From Oscillibacter sp. (GTDB taxonomy: Bacteria > Bacillota > Clostridia > Oscillospirales > Oscillospiraceae), in the NCBI GenBank assembly GCA_017446225.1, contig JAFSRH010000064.1, positions 1 through 64,000 of the forward strand: a DNA stretch of 64,000 nt. The letters are read 5' to 3'. The position numbers and the translations under genes are program-made. This document shows positions 43,569 through 52,209 of this stretch, piece after piece. The notes under the pieces are model-generated. The model searched no databases. It saw nothing but the letters and a program-made list of their open reading frames with translations, and was not told where the DNA came from. The stretch's first letter is position 1; each line of letters begins with the position of its first letter.

Positions 43569-45101
43569 TCAGGCCCGAACGCTGTTCAGGAAGCGTAAAA
43601 ACGCGGCCTTTCCGCTTTCATCGCGCCGGTAGACCCCGGCGTGTTCCAGCACCTTCGCGAATACAACGCCCGTCTCTTTCCGGACAATGTCCGGCGCGTT
43701 TTCCGGCGTGAACTCGTAATTCTGACGGAAACTGTCCGCCCAGTCGGCGTGTTTTGCGGTCCGCTCGTTGGCGCGCAAGTCTCCGCCCGTGACCAACAGG
43801 TCCGCCACGGCCGACAATTCGTCTTTCAGACGCGCCGGGAGTACGGCCAGCCCCATGACTTCGATCAGGCCAATGTTCTCCTTTTTAATGTGGTGCAGTT
43901 CGGCGTGGGGATGGTACAGCCCTAAGGGGTGTTCGGGCGTGGTCAGGTTATTGCGGAGTACCAAGTCAAGCTCGTAATCGCTCCCGCGGCGGCGGGCAAT
44001 GGGCGTGATGGTATTATGGGGTTCGCCGTCCGTTTCGGCGTAGATGACGGCGTCCGGGTCGGAATAGGCGCGCCACGCCGTCAGAATGGCATCGGCCAGC
44101 GCAATGAGGCGTTCGGGGTCCCGCGCCGTCAGGCGTACCACGGACATGGGCCACTTTACAATACCCGCCCGTACGTCCTCGTAGCCGGGGAAGGCGTACG
44201 GCGTCTCGATGGGGGCCTTTTCCATGGCGAACGTATACCGGCCGCCTTGGAAGTGGTCGTGGGCCAGAATCGACCCGCCCACAATGGGCAAGTCGGCGTT
44301 TGAGCCGACAAAGTAGTGCGGGAACTGCCGGACGAAATCGAGCAGTTTTCCGAAACAGGCCCGGTCAATCTTCATGGGCACGTGCTGACGGTTCAGACAA
44401 ATGCAGTGTTCGTTATAGTAGACGTACGGGGAATACTGTAAGAACCACTGCGCGCCGTGGATGGTGATGGGAATCAGGCGGTGATTCTGCCGCGCCGGGT
44501 GATTGAGGCGTCCGGCGTAGCCCTCGTTCTCGGAGCAGAGCAGACAGCGCGGGTAATTGGACGCCGGAAGATTGCGCGCGGCGGCAATCGCTTTCGGGTC
44601 CTTCTCCGGCTTTGACAGGTTGATGGTAATGTCGAGGTCGCCGTACTCCGTGGGGGACTTCCATTGAATGTCCTTCGCGATACGGTCCCGGCGTATATAG
44701 TTGGTGTCCTGACTGAAGCGGTAATACCAGTCGGTGGCGGCTTTGGGGTCCTGACGGTAAAGGCCCTTGAACCGCGCAATGACCGCCGCCGGACGCGGCG
44801 TCAGACGGCCCATAATCTCCGTGTCCAAGAGGTCGCGGTAATCCGTGGAGTTGCCCGACAGTACGCCTCTTTGATAGGCGTCATCAAGGAGGGCGTCCAG
44901 AATCCCGGCCAGCGCATCGGCCTTCGGACGCCCGGTACTGTCAGACGGAAGATCCGCGCTGACAGGTTCGGACGTCTCCGGGGCGACATTGTCCAGTTTG
45001 AGCGCGTCCAGAATCGTGTTGAAGGCCCAGACGCGTTCGCTTTCCTCAATTAAGCCCGTACGCAGGGCGTACGTGATCAGTTTTGTAATCGCTTCGTACA
45101 T
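43569..45101 (-). CDS. galT: UDP-glucose:hexose-1-phosphate uridylyltransferase (class II GalT)
   Basis: A 510-residue enzyme of the long Firmicutes class II type. It exchanges UMP between UDP-glucose and galactose 1-phosphate. Typical stretches are 'YFVGSNADLPIVGGSILAHD' followed by H-F-Q-G-G, and 'FPGYEDVRAGIVKWPMSVV'. It lacks the H-P-H-x-Q motif of class I. The gene begins 9 bp after galE and completes the Leloir pathway operon. Confidence 0.94.
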   Translation of the reverse strand: MYEAITKLITYALRTGLIEESERVWAFNTILDALKLDNVAPETSEPVSADLPSDSTGRPKADALAGILDALLDDAYQRGVLSGNSTDYRDLLDTEIMGRLTPRPAAVIARFKGLYRQDPKAATDWYYRFSQDTNYIRRDRIAKDIQWKSPTEYGDLDITINLSKPEKDPKAIAAARNLPASNYPRCLLCSENEGYAGRLNHPARQNHRLIPITIHGAQWFLQYSPYVYYNEHCICLNRQHVPMKIDRACFGKLLDFVRQFPHYFVGSNADLPIVGGSILAHDHFQGGRYTFAMEKAPIETPYAFPGYEDVRAGIVKWPMSVVRLTARDPERLIALADAILTAWRAYSDPDAVIYAETDGEPHNTITPIARRRGSDYELDLVLRNNLTTPEHPLGLYHPHAELHHIKKENIGLIEVMGLAVLPARLKDELSAVADLLVTGGDLRANERTAKHADWADSFRQNYEFTPENAPDIVRKETGVVFAKVLEHAGVYRRDESGKAAFLRFLNSVRA

Positions 45102-45110
45102 ACGGACACC

Positions 45111-46097
45111 TCAGTTATAACCATTGGGGTGGCTCTTGTGCCACTTCCAAGCGGAGGAAACAATCAATTCCAAATCGGCGCGGGTGGGATTCCAGCCCAG
45201 TACGGCCTTCGCCTTGTCGGAGGACGCCACAAGCTGCGCGGGGTCTCCGGCGCGGCGGGGCACGATTTCCGCCGGGATGGGGTGCCCGGTGACTTTCCGC
45301 GCCACGTCAATGACTTCCTGTACGGTGAAGCCAATGCCGTTGCCCAGATTAAAGACATCGCTCTTGCCGCCTTTCATCAGGTAGTCCATGGCCAGAATAT
45401 GGGCGTCCGCGAGGTCGCAGACGTGGATATAGTCGCGTACGCAGGTACCGTCCCGCGTGGGATAGTCGTTGCCGTAGACGGAGATTTTTTCGCGTTTGCC
45501 GTTGGGGACCTGTAAAATCAGGGGGATCAGGTGGGTTTCGGGGTTGTGGGCCTCTCCGATTTCGCCGGACGGGTGCGCGCCGCAGGCGTTGAAATAGCGC
45601 AGGGCCACATACCGCAGACCGTGGGCCACGCCGGTCCAGTACATTTCCTTTTCCATGGCGAGCTTGGTTTCGCCGTAGCAGTTCGTGGGAGAGGTTTTAT
45701 CGGTCTCCATGATGGGCACGCGTTCGGGTTCGCCGTAAGTGGCGGCGGTGGAGGAAAAGACAATCTTGTCCACGCCGTGTTCCACCATGGACTTGAGCAG
45801 GGACGTCGCGCCGCCAACGTTGTTGTCGTAGTATTTGAGCGGGTTCGTCATGGACTCCCCGACCAGCGAGCAGGCCGCAAAGTGAATGACGCCTTCAATC
45901 TGTTCCTTCTCGAAAACCGCGTCCACGTCCTCCTTGTTGCGGATGTCGATTTGATAGAAACGCGCCTCCGGACGGACCGCCGCCCGGAAACCGGTCAGCA
46001 GATTGTCAATGACCACCACATCGCGTCCGGCGTCTATCAGCGCGGAAACCGCGTGGGAGCCAATGTAGCCGGCCCCGCCAAGTACCAGAATTGCCAT
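45111..46097 (-). CDS. galE: UDP-glucose 4-epimerase
   Basis: A 328-residue extended SDR. The NAD loop is 'LVLGGAGYIGSHAV', the catalytic pair is Ser in 'VFSSTAATYGEP' and Tyr-x-x-x-Lys in 'CYGETKLAME', and 'LRYFNACGAHPSGEIGE' and 'TCVRDYIHVCDLADAH' are diagnostic for GalE. ATG 46097 follows GGAAGGAG. It interconverts UDP-galactose and UDP-glucose. Confidence 0.96.
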   Translation of the reverse strand: MAILVLGGAGYIGSHAVSALIDAGRDVVVIDNLLTGFRAAVRPEARFYQIDIRNKEDVDAVFEKEQIEGVIHFAACSLVGESMTNPLKYYDNNVGGATSLLKSMVEHGVDKIVFSSTAATYGEPERVPIMETDKTSPTNCYGETKLAMEKEMYWTGVAHGLRYVALRYFNACGAHPSGEIGEAHNPETHLIPLILQVPNGKREKISVYGNDYPTRDGTCVRDYIHVCDLADAHILAMDYLMKGGKSDVFNLGNGIGFTVQEVIDVARKVTGHPIPAEIVPRRAGDPAQLVASSDKAKAVLGWNPTRADLELIVSSAWKWHKSHPNGYN

Positions 46098-46126
46098 AAT
46101 GAAACGCTCCTTCCTGAAATACGTAT

Positions 46127-47422
46127 TTATTCCGCCACCAGACAGCCGCCTTCCGGACGGATTCTCGTAACGTGACAGCGGCCTTCCCCGCAAAGCGTTT
46201 CGATACCCGCCCGGAACGCGTCCAGCTTTTCCAGCGGCACAAACGCCTGAATCGTACCGGCGAAGCCGCCGCCGTGTACGCGAATGGCGCCGGCGCCGTC
46301 TAACAGTTCGCGTCCGCGGGCGAGCGTCAGCGGGATGGCCTGTTGGGCCGGGCTGGACGGCGACCACGCGTTTTGCAACGCCAGTTCGGACGACAGCCCG
46401 GAGGCGTTGACCAGTGACAGGAAGCGCGGGAAATCCCCGGCGGCCAGCGCGTCCGCTTCCTCGACCGCGCGGCGGTCATCGTCATAATAGTGCATGGCGC
46501 GCAGTACGGCGCGGTCTCCGCATTCCTGACGCAAAGCCGGAATGTCGGCCCGGAAATCGGCTTCCGGCACGTCCCGTAAAAACGCCTTTCCGAAGTGCGC
46601 CGCAACCGCGCCCATTTCCTTGGGAATGGCGGCGTAATCGTCCGTCAAGTCGGCGTGGGAAGAGGCGGTGTCCACGATACAGAGGACGTGTCCGGACGCG
46701 GAAAAGTCATAGTCCACTTTACGTACCGCCGGGGCGGACGGGTCGCGGAAGTCAATGGCCACACAGCCGCCCACGGACGCGCCCATCTGGTCCATCAGGC
46801 CGCAGGGCTTGCCAAAGTAGACGTTTTCGGCGTACTGCCCGATTTTCGCAATCTCCACGGCGTCCAGTTTATTTTCACAGAAAAAATGATTGATGATGTT
46901 GCCAATCAGCGCCTCATAGGCGGCGGAAGAGGACAGGCCCGAACCCGAAAGCACGTTGGACGTCACAAAGGCGTTAAAGCCCCTGACATCGTAGCCTAAT
47001 TCGCGGATTTTCGCCGCCACGCCCCGGACCAGCGCGGCGGACGTGCCTTTTTCGCTCTCCACGGGCTGTAAGTCGTGGAGGTCCACGACCAACGCCGGGT
47101 AGCCTTCCGAGAACACATGAATGACGTCCCGCTCATTCGGACCGGCGCAGGCCAGCATATCCATATCTACGCTCCCGCACAGGACATGGCCGTGCTGATG
47201 GTCGGTGTGATTGCCGCCGATTTCGGTCCGGCCCGGGCCGCTGAACAGGGCCGCGCCCTGTCTGGGGGAAAAGTACGTCTGAAACAGTTCCACGATACGG
47301 ATTGCCCGTTCCCGGGCGGCGTCCAGTTTTTCGGAGGCCCCGTCCGGAGCGTACAACGCGCCCAGCGCCGCATCGCAGACGCCGCTCTGGAGGTCCTGAA
47401 GCAGAGTTTCACAGGAACGCAT
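46127..47422 (-). CDS. galK: Galactokinase
   Basis: A 431-residue GHMP kinase. The galactokinase signature reads 'GRTEIGGNHTDHQHG', the GHMP ATP loop 'SGSGLSSSAAYEALIG', and motif 3 'RVHGGGFAGTIQAFVP'. It is somewhat longer than typical GalK at the N-terminus, as in other Clostridia. GAGGTGATG precedes the ATG. It is the first gene of galK-galE-galT. Confidence 0.94.
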   Translation of the reverse strand: MRSCETLLQDLQSGVCDAALGALYAPDGASEKLDAARERAIRIVELFQTYFSPRQGAALFSGPGRTEIGGNHTDHQHGHVLCGSVDMDMLACAGPNERDVIHVFSEGYPALVVDLHDLQPVESEKGTSAALVRGVAAKIRELGYDVRGFNAFVTSNVLSGSGLSSSAAYEALIGNIINHFFCENKLDAVEIAKIGQYAENVYFGKPCGLMDQMGASVGGCVAIDFRDPSAPAVRKVDYDFSASGHVLCIVDTASSHADLTDDYAAIPKEMGAVAAHFGKAFLRDVPEADFRADIPALRQECGDRAVLRAMHYYDDDRRAVEEADALAAGDFPRFLSLVNASGLSSELALQNAWSPSSPAQQAIPLTLARGRELLDGAGAIRVHGGGFAGTIQAFVPLEKLDAFRAGIETLCGEGRCHVTRIRPEGGCLVAE

Positions 47423-47451
47423 AACATCACCTCATATGTGTTGTATGGTCT

Positions 47452-47480
47452 ATTTTACTATCTTTTCCACGCGGTTGCAA
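47452..47480 (-). promoter_or_regulatory. Promoter of the gal operon
   Basis: On the minus strand TTGCAA (47475-47480) and TAAAAT (47452-47457) are 17 bp apart, 30 bp before galK. Confidence 0.7.
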
Positions 47481-47551
47481 GTGCCTGTTGTGGGATTCTT
47501 CCTGACGTTATGTGTCGAAATTGCGATTTGTCCCTTGTTTCCGCCGTCCGG

Positions 47552-47589
47552 GCAAAAAGAGACAGGAAACGCGGCGCGTTCCCTGTCCC
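47552..47589 (-). terminator. Intrinsic terminator of nrdD
   Basis: A 12-bp stem with one mismatch (47561-47572 with 47576-47587) followed on the minus strand by TCTTTTTG lies just after the nrdD stop. Confidence 0.75.
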
Positions 47590-47598
47590 GTATGACGC

Positions 47599-49776
47599 TT
47601 ACAGGTGCAGAACCCGGTCCCGGATTTCCTGTGTCCGGCCCTGATTCCAATACTGCGTGCCGATATAGCCGCAAGTCCGCCGCGCCACGTTCATTTTACT
47701 TTGGTCCGTGTTGCCGCAGCGCGGACACTTCCAGATCAGTTTCCCGTTGTCCTCGGCAATTTCAATTTCGCCGTCCCAGCCGCACACCTGACAGTAGTCG
47801 CTTTTCGTGTTCAGCTCGGCGTAGATGATGTGGTCGTAGATAAAGCGCATGACCGACAGCACCGCTTCCAAATTGTCCTGCATATCCGGGACTTCCACGT
47901 AGCTGATCGCCCCGCCCGGCGACAGGTGCTGGAACTGCGCTTCAAATTCCAGTTTCCGGAACGCGTCAATCTCTTCCGTGACGTGCACATGGTAACTGTT
48001 GGTAATATATCCCCGGTCCGTGATCCCCTCGATAATCCCGAACCGCCGCTGTAAACACTTGGCGAACTTGTAGGTGGTCGACTCCAAGGGCGTACCGTAC
48101 AGGGAGAAGTCGATGTTATGCTGAGCCTTCCAGCCGCGACAGGCGGCGTTCATTTTCTCCATGATGTCCAGCGCGAACGGCGTGGCCTCGGGGTCCGTGT
48201 GACTGCGGCCCGTCATGTATTTGACGCACTCGTACAGCCCCGCGTATCCGAGAGAAATCGTAGAGTAGCCGCCGTACAGCAGTTTATCAATCGTTTCGCC
48301 CTTCTTCAGACGCGCCAGCGCGCCGTACTGCCAGAGAATCGGGGCCACGTCCGACACCGTGCCCTTCAGGCGTTCGTGACGGCACATCAGCGCCCGATGG
48401 CACAGTTCCAGACGCTCGTCAAAAATCTTCCAGAACTTTTCCACGTCCCCGCCGGACGAAAGCGCGATGTCCGGCAGATTCAGCGTCACCACGCCCTGAT
48501 TAAACCGCCCGTAATACTTTGGCTGGTTCGTTTCGGGGTCCACGTACGGCGTCAGGAAGGACCGGCAGCCCATGCACGTATAACAGTGGCCCTCGCCGTT
48601 CTTGTCCACTTTGAGTTCGAGCATTTTCTTTTCGGAGATATAGTCCGGGACCATGCGCCGCGCCGTGCACTTCGCCGCCAACTTCGTGAGGTACCAGTAG
48701 CGCGTGCCTTCCTGTACGTTGTCCTCTTCCAGCACGTAAATGAGTTTCGGGAAGGCGGGCGTCACCCATGCCCCGCTCTCGTTCTTGACGCCCTGATAAC
48801 GCTGTTCCAGCGTCTCTTCGATAATCAGGGCCAGATCGGCGCGTTCCTGTTCGTTCCGGGCCTCTCCCAAGTACATAAAGACGGTGATAAACGGGGCCTG
48901 TCCGTTTGTGGTCAGCAACGTTACGACCTGATACTGAATCGTCTGGACGCCGCGGCGGATTTCGTTCCGGAGACGCGTTTCCACGATGTGCGAAACTTTT
49001 TCCTCTCCCGGGTCGGCCCCGATTTCCGCCAGTTCCGCCTCCACTTCCTTCCGGATTTTCTGCCGGCTGACGTCTACGAACGGGGCCAGATGGGTCAGGG
49101 AAATCGACTGTCCGCCGTACTGGTTGGAAGCCACTTGCGCGATAATCTGCGTGGCGATGTTACAGGCGGTCGAAAAACTGTGGGGGCGTTCAATCAGCGT
49201 GCCGGTAATCACGGTGCCGTTCTGTAGCATATCCTCCAAGTTGACAAGGTCGCAGTTGTGCATATGCTGGGCGTAATAGTCCATATCGTGGAAGTGGATG
49301 ATTCCTTCCCGGTGGGCTTTGACGATGTCCGGCGGAAGCAGAATCCGTTCCGTGAGGTCGCGCGACACCTCCCCGGCCATATAGTCGCGCTGGGTCGAGT
49401 TCACGACCGGATTCTTGTTGGAGTTTTCCTGTTTGGCCTCCTCGTTGCAACACTCAATCAGGCTGAGAATCTTTTCGTCCGTGGTGTTGCTCTCGCGGGC
49501 CAGCGAACGGGTATAGCGGTACGTGACGTAATTCTTGGCCACTTCATAGGCCCCGTGGGCCATAATCTGGTACTCCACAAGGTCCTGAATCTCTTCCACG
49601 GACGGCGCCCGGCCCATCTTCATACAGCTCAGTTCCACGCACTCGGCGATACGCTGAATCTGTGTCGGGGTCATGCGGTTGTTTTCCTCCACCGTCTCAT
49701 TAGCTTTCCGGACCGCCTCCGTAATTTTGGTGATGTCGAACGGGACTTCTGTTCCGTTGCGCTTAATGACTGTCAT
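47599..49776 (-). CDS. nrdD: Anaerobic (class III) ribonucleoside-triphosphate reductase
   Basis: A 725-residue glycyl-radical enzyme. An N-terminal ATP-cone (about 1-95, 'VIKRNGTEVPFDITKITEAV') provides allosteric control. The C-terminus has a zinc ribbon (C-Q-V-C-G and C-P-R-C-G) and the radical loop 'RRTCGYIGTQYWNQGR', where the Gly after C carries the radical. ATG 49776 follows CAGGAGGG; the open frame upstream contains the promoter and is not coding. The activase gene nrdG is not adjacent in the window, which is a little unusual. Two NrdR boxes overlap its promoter. Confidence 0.95.
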   Translation of the reverse strand: MTVIKRNGTEVPFDITKITEAVRKANETVEENNRMTPTQIQRIAECVELSCMKMGRAPSVEEIQDLVEYQIMAHGAYEVAKNYVTYRYTRSLARESNTTDEKILSLIECCNEEAKQENSNKNPVVNSTQRDYMAGEVSRDLTERILLPPDIVKAHREGIIHFHDMDYYAQHMHNCDLVNLEDMLQNGTVITGTLIERPHSFSTACNIATQIIAQVASNQYGGQSISLTHLAPFVDVSRQKIRKEVEAELAEIGADPGEEKVSHIVETRLRNEIRRGVQTIQYQVVTLLTTNGQAPFITVFMYLGEARNEQERADLALIIEETLEQRYQGVKNESGAWVTPAFPKLIYVLEEDNVQEGTRYWYLTKLAAKCTARRMVPDYISEKKMLELKVDKNGEGHCYTCMGCRSFLTPYVDPETNQPKYYGRFNQGVVTLNLPDIALSSGGDVEKFWKIFDERLELCHRALMCRHERLKGTVSDVAPILWQYGALARLKKGETIDKLLYGGYSTISLGYAGLYECVKYMTGRSHTDPEATPFALDIMEKMNAACRGWKAQHNIDFSLYGTPLESTTYKFAKCLQRRFGIIEGITDRGYITNSYHVHVTEEIDAFRKLEFEAQFQHLSPGGAISYVEVPDMQDNLEAVLSVMRFIYDHIIYAELNTKSDYCQVCGWDGEIEIAEDNGKLIWKCPRCGNTDQSKMNVARRTCGYIGTQYWNQGRTQEIRDRVLHL

Positions 49777-49908
49777 GGCGTAACCCTCCTGAAAAGTTTG
49801 GAGCGGGAATTCCCCGCTCTCCACGAAAGCAGTATTGATTTTCGCCGCTCCCACAGTCCGGCGCCCGCCGATCAGGAACACGGACCACGGGAAGGCCTCC
49901 GCAATGCC

Positions 49909-49924
49909 GACACTATATATCGAA
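49909..49924. promoter_or_regulatory. NrdR box, promoter-downstream copy
   Basis: ACACTATATATCGAA (49910-49924) matches the known NrdR consensus closely and lies at the predicted transcription start of nrdD. It is 32 bp, three helical turns, from the second box. NrdR represses ribonucleotide reductase genes when dATP is high. Confidence 0.75.
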
Positions 49925-49933
49925 CTGCGGCGC

Positions 49934-49962
49934 ATTATAACACACAATATCTTGTAGTTCAA
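49934..49962 (-). promoter_or_regulatory. Promoter of nrdD
   Basis: On the minus strand TTGAAC (49957-49962) and a perfect TATAAT (49934-49939) are 17 bp apart. The leader to nrdD is about 150 nt. The rest of 49963-50209 shows nothing recognisable. Confidence 0.75.
49941..49956. promoter_or_regulatory. NrdR box, spacer copy
   Basis: ACACAATATCTTGTA (49942-49956) fills the spacer between the -35 and -10 boxes of the nrdD promoter, so bound NrdR would block RNA polymerase. Confidence 0.7.
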
Positions 49963-50209
49963 TGCGCGTTTTTCACAAAAAAACGGCGGCGCGCCGGAAG
50001 GTTTGAAAAAGGCCGGACTTTCTATGGTTTTCCATGGAAATCGGGCGGGACAGATTTTCCGGCCGGACGGGAAAACGTAAAACGCTTCCGTACGCGCTCC
50101 CGTGCGTCCCGTTGGAATGGACAAATTGCCATAAGACAACGGATATCAAACATATGTTCTATAAAAGACGACAACCAAAAAATTTGTACCCAAAAATCAA
50201 AATTTCCGC

Positions 50210-50237
50210 TTGACATTTTCAAAGAGTGTGCTATAAT
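50210..50237 (+). promoter_or_regulatory. Promoter of the tRNA-Thr/tRNA-Tyr unit
   Basis: A perfect TTGACA (50210-50215) and a perfect TATAAT (50232-50237) with 16 bp between them, typical of a strong stable-RNA promoter. Confidence 0.85.
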
Positions 50238-50262
50238 AAGCTCCACTGTCAGACCTGAATCC

Positions 50263-50338
50263 GCTGGTGTAGCTCAGCCGGTAGAGCAGCTGATTTGTAA
50301 TCAGCAGGTCGGGGGTTCAAATCCGTCCACCAGCTCCA
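50263..50338 (+). tRNA. tRNA-Thr (anticodon TGT)
   Basis: A full cloverleaf: acceptor GCTGGTG/CACCAGC, D-arm with AGCTCAGCCGGTAGAGC, anticodon stem GCTGA/TCAGC with loop TTTGTAA, and T-arm with GGTTCAAATCC. The CCA end is encoded at 50336-50338. Confidence 0.95.
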
Positions 50339-50378
50339 GTTTTGTTCCGGACGGGATGGCGGCGTCAAAACTGTATAC

Positions 50379-50463
50379 GGGGGAATTCCAGAGCGGTCAA
50401 ATGGGGCAGACTGTAAATCTGTTGTCAACGACTTCGGTGGTTCGAATCCACCTTCCCCCACCA
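50379..50463 (+). tRNA. tRNA-Tyr (anticodon GTA)
   Basis: A class II tRNA with a long variable arm. Acceptor GGGGGAA/TTCCCCC, anticodon stem CAGA/TCTG with loop containing GTA, variable arm around 50421-50437, T-arm GGTTCGAATCC, encoded CCA at 50461-50463. It follows tRNA-Thr by 40 bp in the same transcript. Confidence 0.95.
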
Positions 50464-50468
50464 TAAAA

Positions 50469-50514
50469 AAGGCTTGAAATGATACCATGCGGGTGTCGTT
50501 TCAAGCCTTCTTTT
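50469..50514 (+). terminator. Intrinsic terminator of the tRNA unit
   Basis: A long stem (50469-50486 with 50492-50509, including G-U pairs) followed by CTTTT ends the two-tRNA transcript. Confidence 0.85.
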
Positions 50515-50604
50515 GCGTATAACAAGCCTGTCCGGCCTGTTTTATTAAGAGAAAAACGTAAGTTCCGCCAGTTTCCAAGTTTTCGAGATGAAACAACGGA
50601 GTTT

Positions 50605-51386
50605 TTATGCGCACTCTTCCGCGCCCTGAATGTTCGCGTCCTGTCTTGTTGGAAATTTCGACACGTTCGACAAGTCGCCGTAACCGCCGTGTCCGTCAAA
50701 GTGGACGATGTGGTAACGCTTCTGTTTGAGTGCCTCTTGCAGATTGTAAAAGGTGGGCGGGCGGAGTACGTCAATTTCTATCGGGAGTTGATGTTCCCGC
50801 GCATAGTCCACCACGGCGCGGGCTTCCGCATGGTAGCCTATCTCCGGCGTATTGTCCGGACGGGCGATGACCAGCAACATACGCAGTCTGTCCGCCGTTT
50901 CGATGGGCGGCACGGGCGTAAAGTCCGGGTCTGGCAGACGCTCCATACAGCAGTGGGGCGCGAGAAAGAAACCTGTCCGCTGTCCGGGTCTGCGATTGTC
51001 GCAAAGAGCCTCACAAGGCAATGAGAGAATCACGGGGGATTTGCTGACAATGCGGAGTTGCAGTTCCCCAGACGGTTTGCGTCCCGGATAGAGGCGTACC
51101 ACTGGTAAGTGTCGCGGTCAAAGAGGGCATCGAACACGGCGGTTCCCCAGTTTTCCAACGCGGCGGCGGTGGCCTCCGCACGTTTTCGGCGAGGGCCTTC
51201 AGGGTCGTTCAGATAGTCCTCCAGATACCAGCGGAGATTTTGCGGAAAGGTCAGATTTTCGTATCCCTCTGTCTGAATCTTCGCCGGGTCTGGCAATGCG
51301 ACAGAGTTCGTGACGGTTTCTCCGTTGCTCAGAGTGAACAGCGGACCGTCAGGACTGTTCCCCATGTGCTGGATGGTAAGTCGCAT
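50605..51386 (-). pseudogene. Frameshifted, truncated CHAT-domain (caspase-like) protease gene
   Basis: The 5' frame (from ATG 51386, 'MRLTIQHMG') encodes a typical CHAT N-terminal region with 'FPQNLRWYLEDYLNDPEG'. It shifts near a run of four G at about 51067-51071. The neighbouring frame then continues 'GELQLRIVSKSPVILSLP' and reaches the CHAT catalytic His in 'YHIVHFDGHGGYGD'. One extra G would restore a single frame. After the His the protein ends with about 20 unrelated residues, so the segment that should carry the catalytic Cys is missing. With both a frameshift and a lost C-terminus, it is best called a relic. A single missing base could be a sequencing error, but the truncation is not. 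Confidence 0.7.
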
Positions 51387-51423
51387 GGTTTCACCCGCTT
51401 TCGTCTGTGTCATATTTCCATTT

Positions 51424-51453
51424 TACTATACGGGCTGTTACTATACGGGCTGT
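51424..51453. repeat. 15-bp tandem duplication
   Basis: TACTATACGGGCTGT occurs twice back to back (51424-51438, 51439-51453) just upstream of the broken CHAT gene. Confidence 0.8.
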
Positions 51454-51561
51454 TGACCCAGCAAATTATCGGTCTTTGCCGTTACCGGACATGATACGCT
51501 CTTTTCCGCGATTTGAAAAGCCCTGTGTTTCATTTATGGTGGCGCCGCTTGCGGCATGGGA

Positions 51562-51635
51562 ATTTATTATACACGGCGTTCAGCCGATATGCAACCAGAT
51601 TTATTATACACGGCGTTCAGCCGATATGCAACCGG
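51562..51635. repeat. 37-bp tandem duplication
   Basis: Two adjacent 37-bp units (51562-51598 and 51599-51635) differ at one base. Each contains the small dyad CGGC-GTTCA-GCCG. Only two copies without spacers are present, so it is not a CRISPR array. Confidence 0.85.
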
Positions 51636-52209
51636 ATTTGACATTTTTCTCCGTCCCGCGTTCATGGCATGGACGACACGCAGTAGCGAATTTTCTAAAA
51701 TGTGCCTACATTAATGGAAAATGTAATGGGATTGAGAATCAAAATGCTTTTTTCTAACTTTTTTGCGTATCTTACCACTGTCAACAACTTAACTATAAAT
51801 GAGCAAATCCGGCAATTTGACGAAAATACGCGCTTGACGCGGACAAAACTCTTGAAATTATCCGTCATACAAGGACTTTCGACCGGCCTTTTGTGCGATT
51901 TTTCAAATTTGCTCATTGATAGCTTATGGAATTGATTCCTGAAAATTGATTTCCGTGCGCGGAAGGCGTGTTTCACGCGCTCCGTGGACTGGTCTACTTT
52001 ACGGACGGTATGGGCGTGTATCCGAAAAAGCGTCCGTCGTACCGGACGGCGTTTGTACTGCCGGAAGAACCGCCGCTATCGGTCCTATGCTCCCGTGGGC
52101 GATTCGCTTTGTGCCGATGCTCCCAAGTCTGGAACGCGCGCGCCAACAGACGCCTGAACTTTCCGACCGGTCCGAATCGGACGCTATGCCCGAACTGTAA
52201 AAACGTCCG
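51636..52209. other. Gene-poor, partly A+T-rich tract
   Basis: No gene can be supported here. Short frames exist on both strands (for example 51702-51935 plus), but none has a recognisable product or a good ribosome binding site. The low G+C of 51690-51950 contrasts with the surrounding sequence and suggests foreign or decayed DNA beside the tRNA genes. Confidence 0.5.

Noticed and set aside
49777..50139. N-terminal extension of nrdD
   Set aside because: The stretch contains the nrdD promoter and NrdR boxes; ATG 49776 has a strong ribosome binding site and starts the ATP-cone normally.
51562..51635. CRISPR array
   Set aside because: Two abutting 37-bp copies without spacers and no cas genes; a simple tandem duplication.
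51702..51976. Small frames in the A+T-rich tract (plus 51702-51935, minus 51695-51976)
   Set aside because: They overlap on opposite strands, lack good ribosome binding sites and match no family I know. They were left out as genes.
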